64,000 nt of DNA, taken from assembly GCF_000332075.2 (NCBI RefSeq), contig NZ_ALVU02000001.1, positions 1,994,323 through 2,058,322 of the forward strand, written 5' to 3'. This DNA comes from Synechocystis sp. PCC 7509. GTDB lineage: Bacteria > Cyanobacteriota > Cyanobacteriia > Cyanobacteriales > Chroococcidiopsidaceae. A program made the position numbers and the translations under genes. The notes under the pieces are model-generated. The model was not told the origin of the DNA. It worked only from the letters and a program-made list of their open reading frames with translations, and did not search any database. Shown piece by piece: positions 1 to 10,080 of this stretch (position 1 is the stretch's first letter; each line of letters opens with the position of its first letter).

Positions 1-931
1 GAGATATTAAGCCTAGTAATTTAATTTTGGGTGAAGATGAGCAAGTTTATTTAGTAGATTTTGGTGCAGTACAGGATAGCGCTGTCAAAGAAGGAGGAAC
101 GTTTACAGTAGTTGGAACTTATGGCTATACAGCAATTGAACAGTTTGGCGGTAGAGCGGTTACCGCTTCAGATTTATACGCATTGGGAGCAACTTTAATT
201 CATTTATTAACAGGTATTGCTCCGGCGGATTTACCACAAAAAGATTTACGGATTCACTTTAGTGACAAAGTAAGTATTAGCGCCAGTTTCGTATCTTGAA
301 TTGAACAATTGACAGAGCCAAGTTTAGAAAGAAGATTTACTGATGTTAACAAAACACTAGATGCTTTGCATAACTATAATAATGAAATTAAAAAAATATT
401 ATTAACTAACAAATTTAGATTGGTAGACAACTTTTCTCAAATTAATCGTATTAAATTAACAAAGTCTCCTAACAGACTATCAACCACAATTAAACCCCTT
501 GTAACTGTTCATAATTTTGATAAAAAAATATTTTACAGTTTTATTGTTGCAACCATTATTATCAGATTTAATCCATCATTTGCTTTTGTTTTAGTGATGA
601 TATTTTTGTTTTTTACCATAACAGGTCAGATCGACAAGTGGATAGATAGTTCGATGGAACTAAAGATTAATATTGAAAATAGTATTCTGGAAATAGAAAG
701 AAAAATATTTGAATAAATTTACCTAGCCAAACAATACTTGTATCACATATTCAAAAAGTTTCTTTTGTACCTGAAGTAGATGACAAAGTCCACATAAATT
801 TAGCTGATTCTCAACTTAGAATTGCTCAATATTCCTTTGGTGGGACATTGAGCAATTCTGAACTTATTTGGTTAGCTCAAGAGATTCAGGATTGGTTAAC
901 GCTTCAGAAACAATGGGAAGGGACGCATTAA
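1..931 (+). pseudogene. Ser/Thr protein kinase, C-terminal part, decayed
   Basis: The 5' end lies outside the window. Reading from base 3, the catalytic loop DIKPSN is followed by DFGAVQ and the activation segment of a Hanks-type kinase. An in-frame TGA at 297-299 stands where homologues are expected to have Trp (FVS-stop-IEQLTEP); the same frame continues to 716 with the end of the kinase domain and a hydrophobic membrane stretch near 530-640. From 719 a second frame carries the expected C-terminal tail (…SNSELIWLAQEIQDWL) to TAA at 929-931. So there is one nonsense change and at least one frameshift near 700-719. The tail overlaps the convergent gene by 68 bp. The family is cyanobacterial STK with a C-terminal membrane-linked domain. 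Calling it non-functional is inference. Confidence 0.8.
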
Positions 932-3023
932 CCAAGTTTAATAACGGCCCTAATTGCTCTTGTCCGTTTACAGCTAATTCGCTGTGACACAAGTAAACTC
1001 GCTCCTCCACGCGCCCTAATAAATCGCGGATAATTCTTTGCAAACGCTCATCGTCAGCCTGTTTTGCTTCCTCTGCTGTCCAAGGACGGGCAAACCGATG
1101 TTGTAAAAATAAATTAGCACCAAATAAAGTCGCCGCTCCACCACTCAACCATAAAGGCGAACCCGCATCTAACCAAAATTGCCAACGATGACACTGACGA
1201 CTAGAACGATATTGAAAGATAGTTGCTAAAGTAATTGCGCGACTTGCTGCACCAATCGGACGCACGGGGTAAGGATTGGCGGTAATAGTTCCCCGCCGGA
1301 GCAAGCTAATAAATTGAGCTATGGTGGCATTTGCCGGCGCGTCCCCCGCGTCAATTTGCCTCAACCTCATGTCAACTTCCCAATAGTGTTGCGCCGTCTC
1401 TAATAGTTCTCTAAGCGCTGCTACCAGATCGTAAGGAAGATTGCTACCCAGCCATAAAAAGTCTTGAATTGCTCTATCTAATAAAGAAATTGGACTAGGC
1501 AAAAGCCGCAGTTCGTACTGAGAGCGTTGTTTTTCTATCCACTCCAATAGCTGCTCGTAGGCATTAGTTGCAGTGTAGCCCAATCTATCCCAGCGATCGT
1601 AGGCTGAATGAGGCAGCAAGTTAGGGCGATCGGGGTGGGGTTCAAAACAGGCATCGGCAATTAACCCAGCCCTTACAGGGTCTATTTTGTAGGTGTTTTG
1701 AATGGTTAAATCGGGACTAAGAACAACTAACATTTCGGCGATCGCATCTCTATCTACCAATCGCCCTAAACCTGGATAGATTAAGGTTAGTAAGGTTAAT
1801 AAGCCGCGAATTGCTGGGTAACTGTTTAAAGGACGCTGATCGTTAGTGGGTGCTACCGCAATGCCTTTTTTGCGCAGAATTTCAACTAAACTATAACGGG
1901 CGATCGCATCCAATCCAGGAGCAATTATTGCTATTTCTTGCGGCTGTACTGCTCCCGATTCTAAGGCAAGAGCGACTTTTTCTCCCGTTTCTCTAAGCAA
2001 TTCGGCGCGGGAAGTAGTCGCAATGGTTTGTACTGTACTAGGTACGCTAACAAGCGTTAGTGGTTGGCTAACTGATTGCGTCATCATTGCTGCAACTTCT
2101 GTTAGAGTCTTCACTGGTGTTGTGGTTAAGGTTTCTATTTTTTTGCAACGCGAAGCTAAACCCACCAAATACTCTGGATCTGAACCTAAACCTAACCTAA
2201 TTGCCCCGTCAGGATTATAGCTAAAAGCGCCTACAACTCCTCGATCTAGCAAAAAGTCAAATAAATGCCGCGCAACTCCTGGATAATCATCAACATCATC
2301 GGCTAATACATAGCGATAGCGCCGTAATAAGTGCTGTTGGTAATTTGGATCGGGCAATAAGTGTTGGTAATACAATTCTGTAATTATGCCGTAGGTTAAT
2401 AAACCCCTTTCCCAGCACCAACTACGCCAATTTAGCAAGAATTGAACATAGTCTATTTTTACATCTTCATCTTCTAAACCTTGGGCTAAAACTGTACCAA
2501 TTTCTTCCGTTGGCGTACCGCTATAAGCTGCTAATTGCAGTAAGTCCAGAATCCGCCGCACCAATCGATACTCGTTTACTCCCGCCGCGCTGATAATTTC
2601 TGCTGATAATTTCCATAGTCTAGTTGCTAATTCTTGCTCGGTTTCTGGGCGCAGCCTTACGGGAAATTGCGCTTTAAGATTCAACAACCCAATTAGCAAG
2701 GGCCAATATAAAATTACCTCATCTTGAAAAAATCCCAATGGTGTCTTGGCGCGAATAGGATACTTACCTCCAGTAGCGGCGACAATACGCTCTACTAAAT
2801 CCTGTCGATTGTCGTTATTTGCCGCAAAAACTAATACGGTGGATGTTTGTTGCGGGTTTAACTTTGAAGGAATTTTTAGCTCTTTTGGCTTCTGTCTGCG
2901 GTTAGAACCTTGATGAGATTTTTCGCCATCCGCCTCCATCCATAGACAGAATTGCTCCACTAAGCGCGTAGTTTTACCTGTATTACTCGAACCTGCTACC
3001 CAAACAGAATCTAATCGTACCAA
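864..3023 (-). CDS. UvrD/Rep helicase-like protein (cyanobacterial 'recombinase family' type)
   Basis: A 719-aa protein with an N-terminal Walker A motif GSSNTGKT at about residues 11-18, followed by an SF1-like layout and a long divergent C-terminus. Similar proteins in cyanobacteria are usually annotated as recombinase or UvrD-like helicase. The helicase assignment rests on the P-loop and overall resemblance; I cannot point to every SF1 motif. It is expected to be cytosolic and to act on DNA. It is convergent with the broken kinase gene and diverges from pxcA with an 85-bp gap. Confidence 0.6.
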   Translation of the reverse strand: MVRLDSVWVAGSSNTGKTTRLVEQFCLWMEADGEKSHQGSNRRQKPKELKIPSKLNPQQTSTVLVFAANNDNRQDLVERIVAATGGKYPIRAKTPLGFFQDEVILYWPLLIGLLNLKAQFPVRLRPETEQELATRLWKLSAEIISAAGVNEYRLVRRILDLLQLAAYSGTPTEEIGTVLAQGLEDEDVKIDYVQFLLNWRSWCWERGLLTYGIITELYYQHLLPDPNYQQHLLRRYRYVLADDVDDYPGVARHLFDFLLDRGVVGAFSYNPDGAIRLGLGSDPEYLVGLASRCKKIETLTTTPVKTLTEVAAMMTQSVSQPLTLVSVPSTVQTIATTSRAELLRETGEKVALALESGAVQPQEIAIIAPGLDAIARYSLVEILRKKGIAVAPTNDQRPLNSYPAIRGLLTLLTLIYPGLGRLVDRDAIAEMLVVLSPDLTIQNTYKIDPVRAGLIADACFEPHPDRPNLLPHSAYDRWDRLGYTATNAYEQLLEWIEKQRSQYELRLLPSPISLLDRAIQDFLWLGSNLPYDLVAALRELLETAQHYWEVDMRLRQIDAGDAPANATIAQFISLLRRGTITANPYPVRPIGAASRAITLATIFQYRSSRQCHRWQFWLDAGSPLWLSGGAATLFGANLFLQHRFARPWTAEEAKQADDERLQRIIRDLLGRVEERVYLCHSELAVNGQEQLGPLLNLVNASLPIVSEALTNPESLELTK

Positions 3024-3108
3024 TTCTTACCTCGTAGATTTGCTAAGATCCCTCGTACATTAATGTAATCCTAAAAATTGCCCAAATAAGGCTGGATAAT
3101 TTTCTGCG

Positions 3109-4452
3109 ATGAAAAAGTCTAGTTTGCTTTCCCATATATCTACCTACTTGCACGCTGCTTATCAACGTTACTTACAGACTACCGAGCGCAGTCTTAACAG
3201 AGCTTATGAAGCTGCTTGCTTGATTAAAGCTATAGAAGACGAGTATTTTGACGGCGAGCCAATCCCCGCTCAACACGACTTGTATGGCAGCAGTGTAATG
3301 AACTATCTCCACTCTGAACTTAACGAGTTTTTAAAAACTGTTCGCATGAGTCTAACAGAATTTAATGTTAGCCGTTCGTGGTTTAGTAATTTTAGCCAAA
3401 AAACCCTAAAATTAGCAAAAAACAATGGTGTGGTTGCAGTCAATAATACTTTTGACATCCCATCTAAAAACTATGCTAACGATGTGTTGGAAAAGCTAAA
3501 ATTTATTGACCAAATAGTAGGAAAATATTTAGAAGATGAGGTTAAACAACCTATAAATGTCCCTCCTCAGCTTACGAGAATCGAACGAGTCAGCCCTAAC
3601 AAAATTGCCCAAAAATTACCATTTGTTAAGTTAAATAAGCCCCCAGAAAGCAAGGCGGAAGAAATGAGTGTTTTGCCCCGCTCTATCTTAAGCACTCTCA
3701 ACCGCCTAAAAGTTGAATTAGATCCAAAATCTGAAGATGAAGTTGTCCAAAAATTTCGCTATTCACAAAAAAGAACTTTTGTATCTATAAGATTAGTTTT
3801 ACTATTAGTAATAGTTCCTTTCTTAACCTTCCAATTATCAAAACATATAATTGTGAGTCCTATAGTTGCACAGATAAGAAATAGCTCCCAGTCGGAGATA
3901 TTTATTAATTATGAGATGGAAGAAAGAGCTTTAGAAGAAATGCACAAGTTTGAGGAAAAGCTCAAATTTGAACAACTATTAACTGGTACAGCCGAAGTTT
4001 CGCCGCTAGTTTTAGAAGAAAAAATCAAAACAAAAGTAGGTGAGATTGCCCAAATGTACCGCCACGAAAGCACCGATGCCATAGAAAATGTGTTTGCAGA
4101 TTTGTGTGCTTTAGGAGCTTTTACTTGGCTAATTATTGCCAGTAAACGCGAGATTGCAATTCTTAAAGATTTTATCGATCAAGTAGTATATGGCTTAAGC
4201 GATAGTGCTAAAGCATTTATTATTATTTTATTTACGGATATGTTTGTTGGTTTCCATTCACCTCACGGCTGGGAAGTAATTTTATCCGGGGTTTCTCATC
4301 ATTTAGGGCTACCAGAAAATCATGGTTTTATCTTTTTATTTATTGCTACCTTTCCGGTAATTTTGGACACTATATTTAAGTATTGGATCTTCCGATATTT
4401 AAACAGAATTTCTCCTTCCGCCGTCGCCACTTATCGCAATATGAACGAATAG
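3109..4452 (+). CDS. pxcA: Proton extrusion protein PxcA (CemA family)
   Basis: A 447-aa protein. The N-terminal half is soluble and charged (YQRYLQTTERSLNRAYEAA, typical of PxcA). The C-terminal half has a membrane segment at about residues 224-245, a charged coiled region, then three further hydrophobic segments at about 330-350, 365-385 and 405-425. This matches cyanobacterial PxcA, the homologue of chloroplast CemA, which is needed for light-induced Na+-dependent proton extrusion at the cytoplasmic membrane. The length fits the longer cyanobacterial form. Confidence 0.85.
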   Translation: MKKSSLLSHISTYLHAAYQRYLQTTERSLNRAYEAACLIKAIEDEYFDGEPIPAQHDLYGSSVMNYLHSELNEFLKTVRMSLTEFNVSRSWFSNFSQKTLKLAKNNGVVAVNNTFDIPSKNYANDVLEKLKFIDQIVGKYLEDEVKQPINVPPQLTRIERVSPNKIAQKLPFVKLNKPPESKAEEMSVLPRSILSTLNRLKVELDPKSEDEVVQKFRYSQKRTFVSIRLVLLLVIVPFLTFQLSKHIIVSPIVAQIRNSSQSEIFINYEMEERALEEMHKFEEKLKFEQLLTGTAEVSPLVLEEKIKTKVGEIAQMYRHESTDAIENVFADLCALGAFTWLIIASKREIAILKDFIDQVVYGLSDSAKAFIIILFTDMFVGFHSPHGWEVILSGVSHHLGLPENHGFIFLFIATFPVILDTIFKYWIFRYLNRISPSAVATYRNMNE

Positions 4453-4462
4453 ATATTTATAG

Positions 4463-5095
4463 TTATTTAAGGTGGGTTTCTAAGGCTTGTTTGCGACCGA
4501 TTAGTTGCAGTAGCTTTTCGTAACGGGCGATCGCAACACTGACACTAGGCAACTGTTCAATAGGACAAGGATAAGACCACTGTTGACCCTTACTTACACC
4601 ATTTAAACGATAGCAAGAGCGGGGAGCTTCACAAATTACTTTGTCTTTTTCCAAGCTACCCGCCGCTTTTACATACTCTAAAGAAGTTGCAGCGTCATTA
4701 ATTGGGTACTCATCGTTACTTGGTGTCGAGTCACACGGGTAGGACTCTAGCCAACCATCAACAATTGGCCCTTCGCGATAAAGATTTTCAATTTGCTGAA
4801 CAACTTGCTGCAACTCCTGCATTAATGTAGGCGGCAAAGATATCTCTAAACTAGGTACTTTTTCTACAGCCTTTTCTTCGCTACTAGAATTAAATGTAGG
4901 CAAAGTGGGAGCTTTACGATTGGGTTGTAGAGGTGGAATTGGCTTTGAAATATCTGGTGCAGCTTCGCAAGTCGGCTCTAAAGGGCTTGCAGTGGTATCT
5001 TGATTTGAGGTGGTTAAGGTGGGACTTTTAGAAATGTTGGGATTTTGTTCCAATTGTTGCAAAGCTGCCTTAATTTTGTTTAAATCTGCTTTCAT
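4463..5095 (-). CDS. Hypothetical cyanobacterial protein, Pro/Ser-rich middle
   Basis: A 210-aa protein of unknown function. Residues 1-20 could form a helix (LNKIKAALQQLEQNP). Residues 20-90 are low-complexity and rich in Pro, Thr and Ser. The C-terminal part has a few Cys residues and a helical end (ARYEKLLQLIGRKQAL). There is no signal peptide or membrane segment. It converges with pxcA (10-bp gap). Confidence 0.55.
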   Translation of the reverse strand: MKADLNKIKAALQQLEQNPNISKSPTLTTSNQDTTASPLEPTCEAAPDISKPIPPLQPNRKAPTLPTFNSSSEEKAVEKVPSLEISLPPTLMQELQQVVQQIENLYREGPIVDGWLESYPCDSTPSNDEYPINDAATSLEYVKAAGSLEKDKVICEAPRSCYRLNGVSKGQQWSYPCPIEQLPSVSVAIARYEKLLQLIGRKQALETHLK

Positions 5096-5267
5096 AATTT
5101 AATCTAGCGATCGCTAAAGCTGACAATTGAGCAGCTATTCATGTTAAGGTCTTGGCTGAATGTCTGCGTTTTAGTTATTCTACTGTGCGGAGTTGGTGCT
5201 AATTTTAGCTAAAATCAGCGCATAATTCAAAAATATTGGTAGATTTTGAACTGGCAATAGCAATTCT

Positions 5268-5807
5268 ATGGGCATTGTTCTAGTTACAGGGCCTGCGCGA
5301 TCGGGAAAAAGTGAATGGGCGGAATCTTTAGCTCTTAACTCCAGCAATTGTGTTATCTATATCGCCACAGCTTTAGTTGATCCGTGCGATCGCGAATGGG
5401 TAGAGCGCCTTAGCAAACACCGTCACCGTCGCCCGGAACATTGGTTAACGTGGGAAGCCGAAGGATTGCAACTAATCGATGCGATCGCCCGTTCCCCCGC
5501 TTCTAGCTGCCTATTAATTGATTCTATGGGTACGTGGGTAGCTTCTTTGTTAGAAAAAGACGCTGTTCAATGGGAGAAAATTGTGCAAAAGCTACTTATC
5601 ACTTTGCAGCAATGTCCGCAAGAAATAATTATTGTCGCTGAAGAAACAGGTTGGGGTGTAGTCCCAGCTTATCCTAGCGGCAGAATATTTCGCGATCGCC
5701 TAGGTAATTTAGTCAGGCGCACAGGCTCAGTTTCTGAAGTTGTTTACTTAGTCACGGGCGGCTATGCACTCAATCTCACGCTGCTTGGTTCTCCTCTGCC
5801 AAAGTAG
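5268..5807 (+). CDS. cobU: Adenosylcobinamide kinase / adenosylcobinamide-phosphate guanylyltransferase
   Basis: A 179-aa protein, the usual CobU/CobP length. The Walker A motif GPARSGKS is at residues 8-15. The HRHRRPEHW segment near residue 45 contains the His expected to be guanylylated, and EETGWGVVP near 126 is a family motif. The bifunctional enzyme phosphorylates adenosylcobinamide and transfers GMP to it during nucleotide-loop assembly of cobalamin. It is convergent with a cobalamin-binding protein gene only 10 bp away, consistent with corrinoid use. Confidence 0.92.
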   Translation: MGIVLVTGPARSGKSEWAESLALNSSNCVIYIATALVDPCDREWVERLSKHRHRRPEHWLTWEAEGLQLIDAIARSPASSCLLIDSMGTWVASLLEKDAVQWEKIVQKLLITLQQCPQEIIIVAEETGWGVVPAYPSGRIFRDRLGNLVRRTGSVSEVVYLVTGGYALNLTLLGSPLPK

Positions 5808-5817
5808 TCCCCTGTCG

Positions 5818-6744
5818 CTACATTACATCCCATCCTGAACTTTTATAACCATATTCAAAAATTTCTGGGTGTAAAATTTCTGCCAAAATTTCCACCGAAT
5901 CTACTAATCTTGGCCCAGGACGGTTAAAGTAAGCATTACCATCAGTAACGTACACTCTCCCACTTTGTACCGCATGAAGATTTTGCCATTCGGGGCGATT
6001 TTTTAATAGCATCGCTTCTGCTCTAGTCCGCTCTAAATCAAACCCACAAGGCATAAATATAAATACATCTGGATTTGTTGCGACCAAAGTTTCCCACGTT
6101 ACCTGGGGTGCATTTTTACCAGCAACACTAAATAAACATTGTCCTCCAGCAAACGTTACTAATTCAGGAACCCAGTTAGCCGCAATCATTAGCGGATCTA
6201 TCCACTCAATACAAGCAACCGTGGGACGCTCCATTATTGAAAGTTGTTGCGTTTTTTGAGTGCAAATATTTACGCGGGCTTCCAAGTCTTCTACCAATCG
6301 CCGAGATTCAACTCCTAATTCATCTGCTACTCGCTCAATATCAGCCCAAAGATCGGTAATTATATTTGGTTGCAAAGAAATAACTTTCGGGTGATTGGCT
6401 GTTAAATTTGCCACAGCTTTTTCTACTTCTGCTAGGCTAACAGCACATACGTCGCATTGGTCTTGAGTTATTATGTGAGTTGGTTGCAATTGTTGCAACA
6501 CGTCCATATTTATTTGATAAATGCTCAGAGCAGATTGCACGATATTTGTAACGTCTTCGTGAATTTTACCACTAGGTTTTTTTGAGTCCAAACGTGCTTT
6601 GGTACACACTGGTCGATTTTGAATTTCTGTAGGATAGTCACATTCGTGACTGCGTCCAACAATTGCCTCGGTTAATCCCAGTGCTGCCACAATCTCCGTA
6701 GCGCTGGGAAGTAGAGAAACAATTTTTAGGTGTTGGTTATGCAT
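5818..6744 (-). CDS. BtuF-like cobalamin-binding protein without signal peptide
   Basis: A 308-aa protein. It starts with IVSLLPSATEIVAALGL and continues through VGRSHECDYP and the DQCDVCAVS motif typical of the cobalamin-binding ABC-substrate-like family (PBP2 fold of BtuF). No N-terminal signal peptide is visible, so it may be cytosolic or act in corrinoid handling rather than as a periplasmic receptor. It is next to cobU. No cobalamin riboswitch core is obvious in the AT-rich upstream region. Confidence 0.82.
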   Translation of the reverse strand: MHNQHLKIVSLLPSATEIVAALGLTEAIVGRSHECDYPTEIQNRPVCTKARLDSKKPSGKIHEDVTNIVQSALSIYQINMDVLQQLQPTHIITQDQCDVCAVSLAEVEKAVANLTANHPKVISLQPNIITDLWADIERVADELGVESRRLVEDLEARVNICTQKTQQLSIMERPTVACIEWIDPLMIAANWVPELVTFAGGQCLFSVAGKNAPQVTWETLVATNPDVFIFMPCGFDLERTRAEAMLLKNRPEWQNLHAVQSGRVYVTDGNAYFNRPGPRLVDSVEILAEILHPEIFEYGYKSSGWDVM

Positions 6745-7260
6745 ATTTTTTACCTTTTTCTTAGAAAACTTGCTTGAGCTTGCCTAATTAGTTTTTGTGA
6801 TAGGATTAAATGTTAATTATCATATTAGTGAGTTTTTTAAATAATATTAATCACTCTTTAGTATTAACTTATCTATTTAGTTTGCTTTGTTTTTATTCTA
6901 AATAATTTTTCATAACTTTAAGAAAAATACATTATTGCTAATAAAATAATGCGATTTAGTAGACTGTTTTAGCAGACCAAAGTTTAGTAACTTCAAATAA
7001 AATATATCTATTGAAGAAAAGTTACTTAAGCATTGTTATTTTTAGTCAAGAGAATATAAAATTTTTGTTATAAATTTGATGTTTAATTAAAAAATACAGT
7101 AAAAGCTTAATAATAAAAAAGAGCCAAGAAGCTAGTTTTAGCTAAATTTCAAAAAACTTGAGCTAGATAATTTAAGGCTAATCTAAAAATATTGTGAAAA
7201 CTAGCAAGTATATTGAACTCCAGCGCGAACTTTATTTAACAAAGGTGAAAGGTATAGAAA
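6745..7260. other. AT-rich intergenic region, no recognised feature
   Basis: About 515 bp of very AT-rich sequence between the divergent cobalamin-binding protein and histidine kinase genes. I see no tRNA, no convincing ORF and no clear repeat. A purine-rich stretch just before 7261 can serve as ribosome binding site for the GTG start. Confidence 0.5.
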
Positions 7261-10080
7261 GTGACAATACAAGACATCGCCCTTCAACCGCAAATAGAAG
7301 AAAAGCTCAAGCTATACAAACAAATTATTACCAATGACGACGATGGAATTGCGATCGTCGATCCACAAGGGTATTACTTAGAACAAAATCCGGCTCATCG
7401 CTTACTGTTGGGTTATTCTGACGAAGAACTTAAAGGTAAAAACCCCATAATTCATTTAGGAGAAGTAGAGTTTACGCTGATAATGGCGGCGCTAGAAAAA
7501 GGCGATACCTATCGAGCCGAAACCTGTAGTATTGCCAAAAATGGGCTATTAGTAGACATTGATTTATCAGTTTTTTCCGTGCGTGATAGTACAAATCAAC
7601 TATTGTGTCACGTAATAATTGTCAGAGATATAAGCGATCGCAAGCGCCCTGAAGCAATCCAGAGAAGTTGCGATCGCTTATTAGGGGGAGTAGCCGCAGC
7701 AACCAATCATTTACTGACGATTGCAGATTTTCCGACAGCTATTAACCAAGCTTTGGCAACTTTGGGTAAAGCTTGCGGTATCGATCGCGTGTATATTTTT
7801 GAGAGTGATGGCGATCGCCTTTCTAACCAAAACTCAATTAACCGAAGTTTTGAGTGGTGTCAGTTTTCGGTGGAATCGCAAATTAATCACATTGAAAGTA
7901 AAAACTTACCCCACGCCAGCTTATTTCCCCAGTGGTATGAAACTCTAGCAAGCGGTAAGCCGATTAATAGCTTAGTTCAAAACTTTTCGCCCTGCGTAAG
8001 CGAAATATTAGCAACACAAAATATTGTTTCTATACTACTAATCCCAATTTTGATTGCCGATGAATTGTGGGGATTTATTGGGTTTGACGACTGTCATAGA
8101 GAAAGATTGTGGACAGCAAACGAACAATCAATATTATCTACAGCCGCAGCTAGTATTGGCAATGTAATTGTTCGCCAACGGGCAATAGACGCATTACATC
8201 AAAGCGAACAAAATTATCGCTCCTTAGTAGATAACCTCAAAGAAGTAATTTTTACTACAGACGTAGCAGGTTGTTGGACATTTTTAAATCCAGCTTGGAC
8301 AGCAATTACAGGTTTTGGAGTAGAAGAAAGTATTGGCAAAAACTTTGTTAGCTACGTTTATCCTAGCGATCGCCAAATTAGTTTAAATTTAATTAATTCG
8401 TTAATTGAACTCCAACAAAGTCATTGCCGTTGTCAACTTCGTTATTTAACTATTGATAGCAGTTATTGTTGGGTAGAAATTTATGCCCGCTCCATAATTG
8501 ATATGGAAGGTAACATTATTGGGATCACAGGTACGCTGAATAATATTACCGAGCAAACATCCGCAGAAGTTGCTTTAAGCAAAAGTGAAGCAAAAAATCG
8601 CGCTTTATTAGATGCAATTCCTGACGTAATATTTAGGTTTAGCAGTGACGGTACGATAATAGATTTTAAAGCATCTAAAGATATGAATTTATATGCCCAA
8701 ACTGGTGAATTTATCGGCAAGAATATTCGGTCAGTATTGCCTATACAATTAGCTCAAGAAACCATATTTTGTATAGAAACAGCTATCATTACCGGAGAAA
8801 TCCAAGCGATTGAGTATCAATTACTAATTAAGGGTAAAACGTGCGATTATGAAGCCCGGATTGTTGCTATTGGCGATGAAGAAGTTATTAGCATTGTCCG
8901 AGATATTACCGACCGCAAACAAATAGAAAGCGCCTTGCTAGAAAGTAAAGAAGCAGCCGTTGCCGGAAGTCGTGCAAAAAGCGAATTTTTAGCAACGATG
9001 AGTCACGAATTGCGGACACCCCTCAATGCTATTTTGGGATTATCGCAACTACTACAGCAAGAAATTTTTGGGAAAGTCAATCCCAAACAAAAAGAATATA
9101 TAGACTGTATACATAGCAGTGGCGAACACCTTTTAGCCTTAATTAATGATATCCTCGATTTATCTAAAGTAGAAGCAGGGAGAGAAGAATTAGCGCACCT
9201 ACCATTAGATATTAAAGAGTTGAGTGAGGCTTGTTTGTCCTTAATTCGCGATCGCGCCACAGCTAAAGAACTACAAATAATTTATCAAATCGATCCCCAA
9301 ATATCAAATTGGGTTGGTGACGAGCGGCGCATCAAACAAATGTTGCTAAATCTACTGTCTAATGCCGTTAAATTTACATCTATAGGTACAGTATCTCTAC
9401 GAGTACAAAAAGTCCGCTCAGGTATAACTTTTACGATCGCAGATACAGGGATTGGAATTGATGAAGCCCAACTCAAGTTTTTGTTTGAACCATTTAAACA
9501 ACTCGACAGCCGTTTGAATCGACAGTACGAAGGGACAGGTTTAGGGTTAGCATTGACCCGCAAATTAGCCCAGTTGCACGGTGGTGATGTAAAGGTACAG
9601 TCAACTTTAGGAAAAGGTAGTCAATTCACCTTATTTTTGCCGAATAAAGTTACAGATTCAGTATTACTTGTCAACGATTTATTTAAAGAACAACAGCAAC
9701 CTCTAGTCCAAGAACCCAAGCGGATTTTAATTGTAGAAGACGACGAATGTACCGCAATGTTGCTGCAAGATTATCTGGAAGCAATTGGTTATGAAGTTGA
9801 GTACACCGCAGAAACCGCCAACTTTTTAGAGCGAGTTCAACACTTTCAACCTCATTTAATATTATTAGATGTCCAACTACGAGATGATGTGACAGGATTA
9901 GAATTGCTTAGTTATTTACGGAGTTCTTCAGCTTTGCAAGCAATACCTGTCGTAATGGTAACTGCAATGGCGATGGTAGGCGATCGCGATTTGTGTTTAG
10001 AAGCGGGCGCAAATGACTATCTTAGTAAGCCTTTTGGCATTCCTCAACTAGAATCTATTTTAATGCGCTACCTAAATTAG
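7261..10080 (+). CDS. Hybrid sensor histidine kinase (PAS-GAF-PAS-PAS-HisKA-HATPase-REC)
   Basis: A 939-aa protein with a GTG start preceded by a purine-rich site (aaaggtgaaagg). Domains by residue: PAS about 18-128, GAF about 145-305, PAS 315-435, PAS 445-555, HisKA about 570-640 with the phosphoacceptor His582 in MSHELRTPLNAI, HATPase about 685-795 (N box LLSNAVKFT, G boxes DTGIGI and GTGLGLAL), and a C-terminal REC about 819-937 with phosphoacceptor Asp870 (LLDVQL). No membrane segments, so it is a cytosolic sensor. The input is unknown: the GAF lacks an obvious bilin-binding motif I could identify with confidence. Its 3' end overlaps the convergent gene by 26 bp. Confidence 0.92.
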   Translation: MTIQDIALQPQIEEKLKLYKQIITNDDDGIAIVDPQGYYLEQNPAHRLLLGYSDEELKGKNPIIHLGEVEFTLIMAALEKGDTYRAETCSIAKNGLLVDIDLSVFSVRDSTNQLLCHVIIVRDISDRKRPEAIQRSCDRLLGGVAAATNHLLTIADFPTAINQALATLGKACGIDRVYIFESDGDRLSNQNSINRSFEWCQFSVESQINHIESKNLPHASLFPQWYETLASGKPINSLVQNFSPCVSEILATQNIVSILLIPILIADELWGFIGFDDCHRERLWTANEQSILSTAAASIGNVIVRQRAIDALHQSEQNYRSLVDNLKEVIFTTDVAGCWTFLNPAWTAITGFGVEESIGKNFVSYVYPSDRQISLNLINSLIELQQSHCRCQLRYLTIDSSYCWVEIYARSIIDMEGNIIGITGTLNNITEQTSAEVALSKSEAKNRALLDAIPDVIFRFSSDGTIIDFKASKDMNLYAQTGEFIGKNIRSVLPIQLAQETIFCIETAIITGEIQAIEYQLLIKGKTCDYEARIVAIGDEEVISIVRDITDRKQIESALLESKEAAVAGSRAKSEFLATMSHELRTPLNAILGLSQLLQQEIFGKVNPKQKEYIDCIHSSGEHLLALINDILDLSKVEAGREELAHLPLDIKELSEACLSLIRDRATAKELQIIYQIDPQISNWVGDERRIKQMLLNLLSNAVKFTSIGTVSLRVQKVRSGITFTIADTGIGIDEAQLKFLFEPFKQLDSRLNRQYEGTGLGLALTRKLAQLHGGDVKVQSTLGKGSQFTLFLPNKVTDSVLLVNDLFKEQQQPLVQEPKRILIVEDDECTAMLLQDYLEAIGYEVEYTAETANFLERVQHFQPHLILLDVQLRDDVTGLELLSYLRSSSALQAIPVVMVTAMAMVGDRDLCLEAGANDYLSKPFGIPQLESILMRYLN

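Noticed and set aside
6745..7260. Cobalamin riboswitch upstream of the cobalamin-binding protein
   Set aside because: I could not find the B12-box core or the expected stems in this AT-rich region.
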